Source of the DNA: an uncultured Bacteroidales bacterium
Lineage (GTDB): Bacteria; Bacteroidota; Bacteroidia; Bacteroidales; UBA3663
DNA: 64,000 nucleotides
NCBI GenBank assembly: GCA_905235375.1
Contig: CAJOLH010000015.1
Coordinates: 38,248-102,247 of the forward strand
Reading direction: 5' to 3'
Part shown: piece after piece, positions 10,081-18,708 of the stretch
Layout of the letters: each line of letters starts with the position of its first letter
How positions within the stretch are numbered: the first letter of the stretch is position 1
Position numbers and translations under genes: made by a program
Notes under the pieces: generated by a model
Seen by the model: only the letters and a program-made list of their open reading frames with translations
Told to the model about the DNA's origin: nothing
Database searches by the model: none

Positions 10081-11091
10081 ATGTTCCGTAAAGTCATCAT
10101 CATATTATTCTGTTTCCTAACTCCTTCGATATTCTTTGCCCAAAAGGTAAGGATATTGGGGTTCGGAAGTAGTTTTATGGAGGATGCATTCTATCGGGTG
10201 CCGGAACTGTTGAAAGCAGATACAGCCAAGGTTGAGCTGGCTTTCTTATACAAGGCTGGATGTTCGCTGGCCGAACATATAGATCTTATGCGCTCTCAAG
10301 AACCTATTTATACCTATTATAAATATAATAATGAAATAGGAAAATGGGCAAAGAGAGACAGCACCAATTCTCGATTTGCACTTCTTGAACACGAATGGGA
10401 CATTATTGTTCTCCAGCAGTCAGCTTCCGAGTCTGGCCTTTACAGCTCAGTTAAGAATACCTTGGCTCCCCTCATAGATTCCATCTACCACTATCAGCCT
10501 ACAGTTCAGTTGGCATGGCACATGACATGGGCTTTTGCCCATAACTCCACACATCCCGCTTTCAATGACTATTATAACATTTCACAACAGCTAATGTACT
10601 ACCAGATTCTTTCGGTCGGCTACAAGATATGTCGTGACGAGTTTGTCGATGATTTTCGTTATCTGATACCTTCGGGTCCAGTCATTCAGGCATTAAGGGA
10701 GTCATATCTCGAATGCGACAATGACTTCTGCCGCGATGGATACCACATCGACCTGAATTTGGGAAGGTATGCGATTGCATGCGCGACTTACGAATCGGTG
10801 CTCGCGGATGTGCTCAATCACGATATTCGTCAGGTGAACGTTACTCTGGACAAGGACACGACACATAAGGTTAGTGATTTCGCCTTTATCCGAGAGATAG
10901 TGTACGACATCTGTCATAATACGGACAGCTTGATATGGAATTATATCAAGGATGACCGTGTTTACAACCGAAGATATTACGACTTGCTGGGTGTTCCCTT
11001 ACCAGATTTACCGAAGCAGAGAATCGTTGCCGAACAGGAGTTCTACCAATCTGGACGAACTACCAGCCACCTGATATACAAGAAAGAATAA
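10081..11091 (+). CDS. DUF4886 (SGNH-like) secreted protein in the polysaccharide operon
   Basis: The start at 10081 gives a clean signal peptide (MFRKVIIILFCFLTPSIFFAQ) and a 336-aa product; an in-frame ATG at 10042 would lie inside the previous gene. The mature protein opens with RILGFGSSFMED, a GxSxx-type block like the nucleophile elbow of SGNH hydrolases. It then has IIVLQQSASESGLY, HMTWAF and, near residue 225, DGYHID, which fits the Asp-His pair of SGNH block V. This pattern is the DUF4886 family. A periplasmic esterase or deacylase acting on the polysaccharide is plausible but not shown. A paralog lies at 17617-18624. The stop overlaps the next start by 1 nt (TAATG). Confidence 0.8.
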   Translation: MFRKVIIILFCFLTPSIFFAQKVRILGFGSSFMEDAFYRVPELLKADTAKVELAFLYKAGCSLAEHIDLMRSQEPIYTYYKYNNEIGKWAKRDSTNSRFALLEHEWDIIVLQQSASESGLYSSVKNTLAPLIDSIYHYQPTVQLAWHMTWAFAHNSTHPAFNDYYNISQQLMYYQILSVGYKICRDEFVDDFRYLIPSGPVIQALRESYLECDNDFCRDGYHIDLNLGRYAIACATYESVLADVLNHDIRQVNVTLDKDTTHKVSDFAFIREIVYDICHNTDSLIWNYIKDDRVYNRRYYDLLGVPLPDLPKQRIVAEQEFYQSGRTTSHLIYKKE

Positions 11092-12248
11092 TGATCAACG
11101 TACTGTATATATCCCATGAGACTTATGAGGTAGCTGGCTCGACATTTTCTCTTGCCAATCACCTGCATGCACTGCGTTCCGAAGTGCATCCACTTGTCGT
11201 GTTGCCAAACAAAGGCCCCGCTGCCGACTATCTCCGAAACCTGGGTTATAATGTCCAGATCGTCCCTTTCAAACTCAACATCTCCCCCAACCGCTTCGCA
11301 TGGCTCAAACGTCTGCCAAGAATGGTTTATGACGATTGGAAAAACTTGCAGGCCTGCAGAATCCTTAGGCCTATTATTCACGATTCCCATATCCAAATGA
11401 TACACACTAATACCAGTGCCACCATCTTTGGATCATATTTGACTCATTACATTGAAGTTCACGATCACCGACACATTCCGCATGTCTGGCACCTACGAGA
11501 ATTTCTCGACCTCGATTTTGGTTTCACACCGTTCAATGGATGGCCGCACCTGCGCAAACTTGTCAATGACGCAGATGCTACCATTTCTATTACACAGGCT
11601 GTCCACGACCACTTTATCACCAATTCGGATGATGTACGCCATCATGTGATCAACGATGCGGTTTGCAGTATATCACAACTCAGTTGCTCAGCCAAACTGC
11701 CATATCTCCTCTTCTGCGGCAAAGTCATCCCCGAGAAGGGTCCTGAGCTTGCCCTCGACATTTTCCATACGCTGCATCTCAAGCACCCGAATTACCATCT
11801 CGTTTATGTCGGAAGTGTAGAAGCCCAATACCAACGATTCCTCGAAACGAAGGCCAAGGACTACGGTATTTCCGATGCGGTCACTTTCAAGCACTTTCAG
11901 ACTGATATTCACCCCTTCATATCACAAGCAACAGCACTTCTGATGTGCAGCCGTAACGAAGCCCAAGGGCGTGTTACTGTCGAAGCAATGTTTTATGGCA
12001 CCCCTGTCATTGCAATGTCCTCAGGTGGTAGCCTCGAAATTATATCGGACAACGTAAATGGGTTGCTGTTCAATACGGTTGAAAAGGGTGCTCAACAATG
12101 CAGCAGGATTATCGAAGATACGACACTTGCACAAAGTATCATCAAAAACGCCCAGCAAACTGCCGCTTCACGATTCAGCGAGGAAGTTTACCGAACGAAA
12201 ATGGTTAAGATCTATAATTCCCTTCTAAACAATAATTCCACCATTTGA
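11091..12248 (+). CDS. glycosyltransferase family 4
   Basis: A 385-aa GT-B enzyme. The N-terminal domain has HETYEVAGSTFSLANHL, and HVWHLREFLDLDFGF near residue 130. The C-terminal donor domain has LLFCGKVIPEKGPELALDIF and the GT4 acidic motif region SRNEAQGRVTVEAMFYGTPVIA, giving the E-x7-E spacing. It closely resembles the unlinked glycosyltransferase at 39674-40834 (shared HVWH-hydrophobic-RE and DFG patterns), so the two are probably paralogs. The gene is co-translated with the DUF4886 gene (1-nt overlap) and followed after 3 bp by a GT2. Confidence 0.88.
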   Translation: MINVLYISHETYEVAGSTFSLANHLHALRSEVHPLVVLPNKGPAADYLRNLGYNVQIVPFKLNISPNRFAWLKRLPRMVYDDWKNLQACRILRPIIHDSHIQMIHTNTSATIFGSYLTHYIEVHDHRHIPHVWHLREFLDLDFGFTPFNGWPHLRKLVNDADATISITQAVHDHFITNSDDVRHHVINDAVCSISQLSCSAKLPYLLFCGKVIPEKGPELALDIFHTLHLKHPNYHLVYVGSVEAQYQRFLETKAKDYGISDAVTFKHFQTDIHPFISQATALLMCSRNEAQGRVTVEAMFYGTPVIAMSSGGSLEIISDNVNGLLFNTVEKGAQQCSRIIEDTTLAQSIIKNAQQTAASRFSEEVYRTKMVKIYNSLLNNNSTI

Positions 12249-12251
12249 GTT

Positions 12252-13202
12252 ATGGATGTCAGTATAGTCATCGTTAATATGAATAAGCCAGACGTACTTC
12301 GTATATGTTTGGACAGCATACGTGCTCATACCAACCAAGTGACCTATGAGACATTTGTGGTAGCTTACCTCTACAACCCCGACTCGCTCAAGTTATTACG
12401 CGTCGAATATCCTTGGGTCTGTTGGCTCGAAAGTAATGAGATACGTGGTTTTAGTGAGAATAACAACCTCGCTCTTCGGCAGGCTTCTGGCCGATACTGC
12501 TTTGTAGTCAACGATGATACAGAGATGCGAATGCCCGTCATTGATCGGCTTGTCACCGACCTCGACAATGCCGATGACAAGGTAGCTGTCTTCTCCCCCG
12601 TCGTATGCAAACCAGATGGCAACATTCAATATGCTGGTCGAAACAGATTCACGCTTTGGCGCTGTATAAAACTATACTTTAATTGTTGGTCTGATGCAGT
12701 AGGCCCTTACACTCATGGTCAAGGAATCTTTCAATCTTACAATATCATTGGAGCTTCCTTTATGATTCGCACCCACATCTTCCGACAAATGGGATGGTTT
12801 GACGAATATTATTTCTTTTGTCCAGAAGACATCGCTCTCTCAACCAGTCTCAACCAACAAGGATATGAATGTTGGGTCGATGCTGATGTCTCTATCATCC
12901 ATTATGAAGGAATGTCTGGTCAATCTTTCTCACGTATCAAGGAAGCCACGCAGCCTTCAGCCGACATCGGGACCATCCGATTCATTGCTCAGGAAAGTAC
13001 CCTACGCAAATTGATAATGCGTCTCGCCGTTACTTTATCGAGCATCTTAAAGATTATAGCATATACCATTCGTATCGCTTTGAAAAGAGACGTGGAGAAA
13101 CGGCGCGTCATGCGTTCTGCCCTATTCAATGTAATCTACTATATTTGGACAAACAACCCCCCGAAACAAGCGTTTGTCGAATGTTTCTCGGCCATAAAGT
13201 GA
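12252..13202 (+). CDS. glycosyltransferase family 2
   Basis: A 316-aa protein beginning DVSIVIVNMNKPDVLRICLDSI, the standard GT2 opening. ENNNLALRQASGRYCFVVNDDTEM gives the Asp-Asp metal site near residue 95. GWFDEYYFFCPEDIALSTSLN near residue 190 is the catalytic-base region (ED pair), as in rhamnosyltransferase-like GT2 enzymes. The C-terminal 60 residues contain one or two hydrophobic, basic segments that may anchor it to the membrane. The next gene starts 5 bp downstream. Confidence 0.86.
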   Translation: MDVSIVIVNMNKPDVLRICLDSIRAHTNQVTYETFVVAYLYNPDSLKLLRVEYPWVCWLESNEIRGFSENNNLALRQASGRYCFVVNDDTEMRMPVIDRLVTDLDNADDKVAVFSPVVCKPDGNIQYAGRNRFTLWRCIKLYFNCWSDAVGPYTHGQGIFQSYNIIGASFMIRTHIFRQMGWFDEYYFFCPEDIALSTSLNQQGYECWVDADVSIIHYEGMSGQSFSRIKEATQPSADIGTIRFIAQESTLRKLIMRLAVTLSSILKIIAYTIRIALKRDVEKRRVMRSALFNVIYYIWTNNPPKQAFVECFSAIK

Positions 13203-13207
13203 TAATC

Positions 13208-14182
13208 ATGAAACTATTATTGATTGACAACGATACCAGCAATTACGACTTCCTCGTCGATGGCTTCGATGAGGTAGTCTATTCGCCATCCCGGCAACCT
13301 AAGATACTGGGATGGATTGTTGGTGCTTGGCGGGCTATACGGAAGACTCCTAATAAGACTGATACTATCGTCTGCTGGTTTGACTTCCAAGCTATTTTGG
13401 TCTATTATTTTACCCGCATTTGTCTCTCACGTCGTCGTATCGTTTGCATCAATATCATGCTGAAGGATAAACATACGCTGCTCAATCGGCTTGTCACTCG
13501 GCTATACGCTTGCGCACTCCACGACAGAAATCTTGTTGCCACAGTCACTTCCTTGTCCTATGGCGCATGGCTTGACTCTAAACTCAATGGTAGTTACAGG
13601 TTCACCCTCCTTCATGACGTCTATCATCGCTATTATGAGATAGAGACATCTCCTGCCGACAGTCCTTATATATTCTGTGGTGGCAGGAATGGGCGCGACT
13701 GGGAACTGATGTATCAAATTGCAAAACGTATGCCTAATGTGGCATTCAGATTTGTACTCTCCCCTAATGATATTGTACGCCACAGGTTTCATGAGTTGCA
13801 CAATGTCACTGTAATGTCAGATCTTCCTCCCCAAGAGTTCCTACATGAGTTGTCATGCTCCCGGGCAGTATGCCTGCCCCTCGACACAATTGCGCCTGCC
13901 GGGTTGATTGTAATGTTTCAAGCAGCTGCAAACCTTCGCCCTGTGCTCATGACCGAGACCATCACTACCAGTGAATACATTACCCCCGACAGAGGATATC
14001 CTTTAGGAGCCGATCCTGAGCAATGGTGCTCTTCTATACAATACGTTTTGTCGGATGCCGACAAAGCACGACAAAAGGCTATCGCCCTTCGCACATTCCT
14101 TCAAGAGCAATGTTCCGAACAGGTCTTTTGCCGTATTTTAGCAAATCTAATCGTTTCAAACAATGAGAATTCTTCTGTGTAA
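13208..14182 (+). CDS. glycosyltransferase, GT4/GT-B-like
   Basis: The ATG at 13208 (MKLLLIDND, 324 aa) is preferred to an ATG at 13145 that falls inside the previous gene. The protein has a GT-B layout: an N-terminal domain with WFDFQAILVYY and basic patches (RICLSRRRIVCIN), then a donor-binding half beginning near residue 150 with FCGGRNGRDWELM. RAVCLPLDTIAPAGLIVMFQAAANLRPVLMT resembles the GT4 nucleotide-sugar site, though with a weak E-x7-E motif. The acceptor is unknown. The start of the next gene (14163) lies within its last 20 bases. Confidence 0.72.
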   Translation: MKLLLIDNDTSNYDFLVDGFDEVVYSPSRQPKILGWIVGAWRAIRKTPNKTDTIVCWFDFQAILVYYFTRICLSRRRIVCINIMLKDKHTLLNRLVTRLYACALHDRNLVATVTSLSYGAWLDSKLNGSYRFTLLHDVYHRYYEIETSPADSPYIFCGGRNGRDWELMYQIAKRMPNVAFRFVLSPNDIVRHRFHELHNVTVMSDLPPQEFLHELSCSRAVCLPLDTIAPAGLIVMFQAAANLRPVLMTETITTSEYITPDRGYPLGADPEQWCSSIQYVLSDADKARQKAIALRTFLQEQCSEQVFCRILANLIVSNNENSSV

Positions 14183-15422
14183 TAAATTCTACTATCATCG
14201 TGGAGGTGACTGCATCTACACCCTCGAACTTGAGCGGCTGCTGCATCAGCATGGTCATGACGTGGCCATCTTTGCAATGAAGTATCCTGACAATCTTCCG
14301 TCGCCTTGGCAAGATTACTTCCCCAGCGAAGCATCATTCAGTTTTGGACCGAAGATGATTAATGCTTTGTTTCGCCCTTTGGGTTCTCGTGAAGTGAAAG
14401 AGGCTTTCGAGCGGATTATCCAGGATTTCAAACCCGATGTCATACACCTAGGGAACATCCATTCCCAGCTATCTCCTTTACTGGCTGAAATAGCTCACTC
14501 CAGGGGAATACATACAGTCTGGACCCTGCATGACTACAAGCTGCTCTGTCCTCGTTATGACTGTATGCAACCTAATGGTCTTGTATGCGAAGAGTGCTTC
14601 TGCAATCAAAAAGAAGCGACAGGAAAAGCGGTCAAAAGTCCCAATCCCAATGCTTGTCTCAGGCACCATTGCCTAAAAGGAAGCCTATTGGCCAGTTTCA
14701 TTGGTTGGGTCGAAATGAAGAAATGGAACTGCGACCGACTGACTCGTATCACCGACACTTGGATATGCCCCAGCCAATTTATGCTCAAAAAGATGATACA
14801 AGGAGGATTCCCGCACGAGAAACTGATACATCTCTGCAACTTCATAGATGTCGAAAAATGCTTGATGGAGAATTATAGTCAGCGTGAAGACTATTATTGT
14901 TTTGTAGGTCGCCTAAGCCACGAAAAAGGAGTCGAAACCCTTATCAATGCGGCTTCACATCTTCCCTATCGTCTCATAATTATCGGCGATGGTCCTTTGA
15001 GAAGCCATCTGAATGAAAAAATCAAGCAATTATGCTGTCAGGATCGCATTCAACTCGCAGGGCAGAAGAACTGGGAACAAATCAAGCACCTTGTCGCTCA
15101 CGCCCGACTGCTGGTTGCGCCCTCGGAATGGTATGAGAATAATCCTCTCTCTATCCTTGAAGCTAAATGTTTGGGTACACCTATTATTGGTGCAAGGATT
15201 GGAGGTATCCCAGAACTTATCAATCCAATCTCAAACGGCAAAGCATTGGGCGAAGCTGATGGCGACCTTTTCATCCCTCGCAATGTCCCCGATTTGACTG
15301 AAAAGATCAATTTGCTTTGGACGCATCCTTTCAATCATGAACAGATAGCCAAGAGGTCGCAGCAACGGTTCAGTGCAGAGTCGTATTACGAAAGCCTGAT
15401 GAAACTTTATGCTCCTTCATGA
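14163..15422 (+). CDS. glycosyltransferase family 4 with cysteine-rich insertion
   Basis: A 419-aa GT4. FYYHRGGDCIYTLELERLL is the acceptor-domain start, and WTLHDYKLLCPRYDC leads into a segment with eight or more cysteines (CEECFCN, ACLRHHC) at about residues 120-165. Such a cysteine cluster is common in one GT4 subgroup and may bind a metal or form disulphides. The donor domain has FVGRLSHEKGVETLI and APSEWYENNPLSILEAKCLGTPIIG, with the E-x7-E motif. The gene overlaps the previous one by 20 bp and shares ATGA with the Wzi gene (15419-15422). Confidence 0.88.
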   Translation: MRILLCNKFYYHRGGDCIYTLELERLLHQHGHDVAIFAMKYPDNLPSPWQDYFPSEASFSFGPKMINALFRPLGSREVKEAFERIIQDFKPDVIHLGNIHSQLSPLLAEIAHSRGIHTVWTLHDYKLLCPRYDCMQPNGLVCEECFCNQKEATGKAVKSPNPNACLRHHCLKGSLLASFIGWVEMKKWNCDRLTRITDTWICPSQFMLKKMIQGGFPHEKLIHLCNFIDVEKCLMENYSQREDYYCFVGRLSHEKGVETLINAASHLPYRLIIIGDGPLRSHLNEKIKQLCCQDRIQLAGQKNWEQIKHLVAHARLLVAPSEWYENNPLSILEAKCLGTPIIGARIGGIPELINPISNGKALGEADGDLFIPRNVPDLTEKINLLWTHPFNHEQIAKRSQQRFSAESYYESLMKLYAPS

Positions 15423-17023
15423 ATAAATTCAATCATCTACTCTATCCTATACTGCGACATAGTATGCGATGCATGCTTGTGTTGTGTCTTGCACTTTCCT
15501 TGGGCTTTCTAACCAATATAGCCCTGGGGCAGGCTGTTTCGTCGGTGCTTCTCCCATTCCATGAGGGTAACAATTTGACATATAGCTTAACCACCGAGAC
15601 CGCTGTGGGGTCGGGTGACTATACTGCCTATTATCTTACCGCAAATCGGCATGGCATACTCAGCACCGACGCCAATACATCCTATCTGCGTGCGGCGATG
15701 AACTATAACTTCCGACGTGGACGATGGTCGGTCGATGCATGCCTCGATGCACAGGTACAGACGAATGCCTACAGCAAATATTTCATCCAGCAAGCTTACG
15801 CCGACCTCACCTGGTCGTGGATTACGTTGGGTGTCGGTAGCCGCGAGTTTTCTCCCGTACTGCGCGACATTCGTCTGAGCAGCGGCAGCACCATCTGGAG
15901 TGGGAACTGCCGCCCTATCCCCAGCGTCTATCTCATTACCCCCGATTTTGTCACCATCCCAGGCACAAAGAAGTGGCTGCAGGTGTATTTTGAAGGAAGT
16001 TTCGGGAAGTTGCTTGACGACGACTACAAGCGCGACCGTTACGCCATCTATCGTGTCGGCAAAAGCGGACAAGCAGAGTCGTTCCTCACCACCGACGTGT
16101 GGTTTCATCAGAAGAAACTGCATCTGCGCACCAACCCCGACAAACCCTTCGTTTTCTACGTGGGATTTGACCATGCAGCCTATTTCGGAGGCGAGTCCTA
16201 CAATAGCGAATTTCGAGGAGAAACCACTTCGTTCTCTCCCCGACTGAAGGACTTCTTCAAGGCCTTTTTCATCTCCGGCGGTGACAGCAACTCTCCCACT
16301 GGCGACCAGGCTTTCTTCTACGGCAGTCATCTCGGTGCAGAGTGTTTCCGTCTCGATTACCAATGGGGAGGTACCGACAGCAAACAGCAGCGTGTTGGAA
16401 TCTATTTGGAAAATCTCTTCGAAGATGGTTCCAGCATAGCCAAGCTGAACGGCTGGGATGGACTGTGGGGTTTGGAGTACCACAACAGCCAGCACGAGAC
16501 TTGGATTCAGGGCATCGTCATCGAATATTTACAGACCACCAATCAAAGCGGTCCCATTCATTGGGACCGTGAGGATTGGTCAGACAGTTTTGGTCCCGAC
16601 TTTGGTGAGGGGCGTGCAACGGGTGCCGATGACTACTACAATAATTACTATTATGCCGGCCATTGCTACTACGGCCTTGGGTTAGGCACACCCATGATCA
16701 AATCGCCCGTCTATAACGCCGATGGCTACCTGCGTTTCACCGACAATCGCATCCGTGCCTGGCACCTCGGCATCGAAGGTTCTTTGACCAAAGCTGGTTT
16801 GTCCAACATGGGCTATCGCATTCTCAGCAGCTATCGTCGTTCGTGGGGCACTTCGTACGTCCCATCTTCTTCTATCCGCGATGCTTTCTGCACGATGATC
16901 GAACTGAATGCAGGCTTTGGTCATTGGTCAGGAAAGATTGCTTACGCCATGGATCATGGCGACCTCCTCGGCAACAATCACAGTTTCAATTTCAGCATCT
17001 CCTATCATGGAAAGATTTTATAA
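15419..17023 (+). CDS. capsule assembly protein, Wzi family
   Basis: A 534-aa outer-membrane beta-barrel protein: an N-terminal hydrophobic segment (residues about 18-38) serves as signal sequence, followed by many short alternating aromatic strands and an aromatic C-terminus (SFNFSISYHGKIL). Strands such as GVGSREFSPV and GAECFRLDYQWGGTDS fit the Wzi family, which in E. coli K30 attaches capsule to the cell surface. It is the last gene of the polysaccharide operon proper and shares a 4-bp overlap with the preceding glycosyltransferase. Its stop is followed at once by an AAGGGA-type repeat island. Confidence 0.84.
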   Translation: MNKFNHLLYPILRHSMRCMLVLCLALSLGFLTNIALGQAVSSVLLPFHEGNNLTYSLTTETAVGSGDYTAYYLTANRHGILSTDANTSYLRAAMNYNFRRGRWSVDACLDAQVQTNAYSKYFIQQAYADLTWSWITLGVGSREFSPVLRDIRLSSGSTIWSGNCRPIPSVYLITPDFVTIPGTKKWLQVYFEGSFGKLLDDDYKRDRYAIYRVGKSGQAESFLTTDVWFHQKKLHLRTNPDKPFVFYVGFDHAAYFGGESYNSEFRGETTSFSPRLKDFFKAFFISGGDSNSPTGDQAFFYGSHLGAECFRLDYQWGGTDSKQQRVGIYLENLFEDGSSIAKLNGWDGLWGLEYHNSQHETWIQGIVIEYLQTTNQSGPIHWDREDWSDSFGPDFGEGRATGADDYYNNYYYAGHCYYGLGLGTPMIKSPVYNADGYLRFTDNRIRAWHLGIEGSLTKAGLSNMGYRILSSYRRSWGTSYVPSSSIRDAFCTMIELNAGFGHWSGKIAYAMDHGDLLGNNHSFNFSISYHGKIL

Positions 17024-17215
17024 GTTATTTAGGGATTCTAAGGGATTTGAAGGGATTCTAAGGGATCTTAAGGGACGAAAGTTTCTAAGGGATTCTAAGG
17101 GATTATTAGAGATTATAAGGGAAATTAAGGGACGTTTGCTCTGCTTCTACAACTGGACAAGGCAAATGCTTCGTCCCCAAATATCCCTTAATATCACCAA
17201 ATATCCCTTAATATC
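17022..17215 (+). repeat. AAGGGATTCTAAGGGA iterated-word island with inverted arms
   Basis: The left arm (17029-17131) is about ten degenerate copies of AAGGGATTCT or TTAAGGGA. A roughly 45-bp core (17132-17177) follows, then an inverted right arm (17178-17215) of TATCCCTTAATA words. The same words occur at 38760-38890, and a related architecture at 49645-49795. The right arm is inside the signal-peptide codons of the following lipoprotein gene. Confidence 0.8.
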
Positions 17216-17615
17216 CCTAATTCTTCTCCTTCTTCTCCCCTCCTGCAATGTGGGAAGTGACATCGGCGGCCTCTTTGGCAGATGGCAGATCACAACCATC
17301 CAGACACCCGATAGCATCGCCACGCCTACCGACCTCTTCTACGATTTCCAGTCGAAGGTTCATATAGCGCACGTGCTCTACGAAGACGAGCATCGCACGC
17401 TCGATTTGCACGGTCTGGCACGTCAGGAGGGCGATAGTCTCTTCATCAAGTACCTGCCGATGGATGATACCGGCAACACGATGCGGGAGTTCATATCCAA
17501 TCGTTTTCTCATCGAGGACGATTATAACGACGTGCGTTTCCACATCCTGCGTCTCGATGGCAGCAGGATGATACTCGAACGAGGAAATCGTCGATGGGAA
17601 TTGCGCTCGTATTAA
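17166..17615 (+). CDS. lipocalin-like lipoprotein
   Basis: The ATG at 17166 gives 149 aa with a lipoprotein signal ending in the lipobox LLPSC near residue 27. An upstream in-frame start at 16908 would overlap wzi and translate the repeat island, so I reject it. The mature part GGLFGRWQITTIQTPDS looks like the first strand of small Bacteroidota lipocalin-like domains, and the rest is beta-rich, ending NRRWELRSY. The function is unknown; the protein is predicted to be anchored in the outer membrane or periplasm. About 16 of its signal-peptide codons (PQISLNITKYPLISLI) are made from the right arm of the repeat island. It converges with the next gene, with 1 bp between the stops. Confidence 0.66.
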   Translation: MLRPQISLNITKYPLISLILLLLLPSCNVGSDIGGLFGRWQITTIQTPDSIATPTDLFYDFQSKVHIAHVLYEDEHRTLDLHGLARQEGDSLFIKYLPMDDTGNTMREFISNRFLIEDDYNDVRFHILRLDGSRMILERGNRRWELRSY

Positions 17616-17616
17616 G

Positions 17617-18624
17617 TTATTCTTCGAGCAAAATGATGCGCTCTTCCTTTGCGTCGCCCGAGAGATAGTAATTCCTGCGTATTATGGGCCAACGATAAAC
17701 GGGTTGCTTCAATTTCAAACCCGAAGGGGAATAATATTCTGTTTTATAAACAATGTTTTCAGAGAGTCGCTCCCAAATCAAGGTGTCGTGACAAACATCG
17801 TAAGCCACTTGCTTGATGTATTCGAAGTCCGAGGCCGTGTGTATCGTATCCGTGATGGCACAACGCTCGTTCTCTACAATCGAAACGCCCAATCTCGGTG
17901 CCAGCAGCATTTCATAAACAAGGTCACTGACCGCCTCGGCTGCAAATGCCGACAGATGATACCCGTCACTCGTCAAATCAAGGCTATCGTTAAGCGCTGT
18001 CAGACGCAAGCGTTTAATCAATTGCTGGCTATGGATAATCATGTCAATCCTATCAGCAAAGTCATTTCTCACCGCCAATGTAGTTTGTTCTATTGCATAA
18101 TCCATCTTCTGCTGAGAGAAATCATAGTTACTGAAATTCGGATGACTTGAATTTCTACCATAACTCCACGTAGCATGCCAGGCAATTCGAGCCTGTGGCT
18201 GATAGCATTCTATCGAATCGAGCATCATCTGAAGATTAGGTTTCACCGTATCATATAGGCCAGAGGTTCCTGAAGCCTGCTGCAGTGTAATCACTTCCCA
18301 TTGCTTCATCTTCAGTACACTGTCAATCCGCACATGCTGGGTCTCTTGCCACGCTCCCGATTCAGGGTCAAATTCAAAAAGCGAACACTCTCGACCTCCT
18401 TTCTTCATCGTCTCGCAATATTGGTCAAGCGTTGCTCCCGGGCGATACAGATAGGCCACATCCAACTCCCCGCTTCCCCTATCGGGCAGCAGGTAAGGCA
18501 GAAGCTGAAGCATATTCTCAGTAAAACTGTTTCCGATGCCAAGCAGATGCAATGGTTCGGCATTAATATGGTTTGAAGCGAATAGCCACAGCAACAAAAT
18601 AAGCAGTTCACGTGTGCATTTCAT
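17617..18624 (-). CDS. DUF4886 (SGNH-like) secreted protein, second copy
   Basis: The start at 18624 (MKCTRELLILLLWLFASNHINA) gives a signal peptide and a 335-aa product; a longer reading to 18675 runs into the promoter. Motifs match the paralog at 10081-11091: LHLLGIGNSFTENML (GNS block), VITLQQASGTSGLYDTVKP, AWHATWSYGRNSSHP and SDGYHLS near residue 225. Here the first block is GIGNSF, nearer to a canonical SGNH nucleophile, while the operon copy has GFGSSF. The gene is transcribed against the polysaccharide operon from its own promoter, divergent from the first PorZ-like gene. Confidence 0.8.
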   Translation of the reverse strand: MKCTRELLILLLWLFASNHINAEPLHLLGIGNSFTENMLQLLPYLLPDRGSGELDVAYLYRPGATLDQYCETMKKGGRECSLFEFDPESGAWQETQHVRIDSVLKMKQWEVITLQQASGTSGLYDTVKPNLQMMLDSIECYQPQARIAWHATWSYGRNSSHPNFSNYDFSQQKMDYAIEQTTLAVRNDFADRIDMIIHSQQLIKRLRLTALNDSLDLTSDGYHLSAFAAEAVSDLVYEMLLAPRLGVSIVENERCAITDTIHTASDFEYIKQVAYDVCHDTLIWERLSENIVYKTEYYSPSGLKLKQPVYRWPIIRRNYYLSGDAKEERIILLEE

Positions 18625-18647
18625 CCGTCGAATGACTTTTTCGGGGG

Positions 18648-18678
18648 CAAATATACAAAGTTTTTTGCAACGCACAAA
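18648..18678 (-). promoter_or_regulatory. Bacteroidota-type promoter for the second DUF4886 gene
   Basis: On the minus strand a -33 TTTG (plus-strand 18675-18678) and a -7 TATATTTG (18648-18655) are 19 bp apart, with a start codon 24 bp downstream. Confidence 0.7.
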
Positions 18679-18708
18679 ATTTTTTCGCGATTTTTTCGTT
18701 TATATGAT

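Noticed and set aside
15587-16495. 302-codon frame antisense to wzi
   Set aside because: Low-complexity shadow of the wzi coding sequence.
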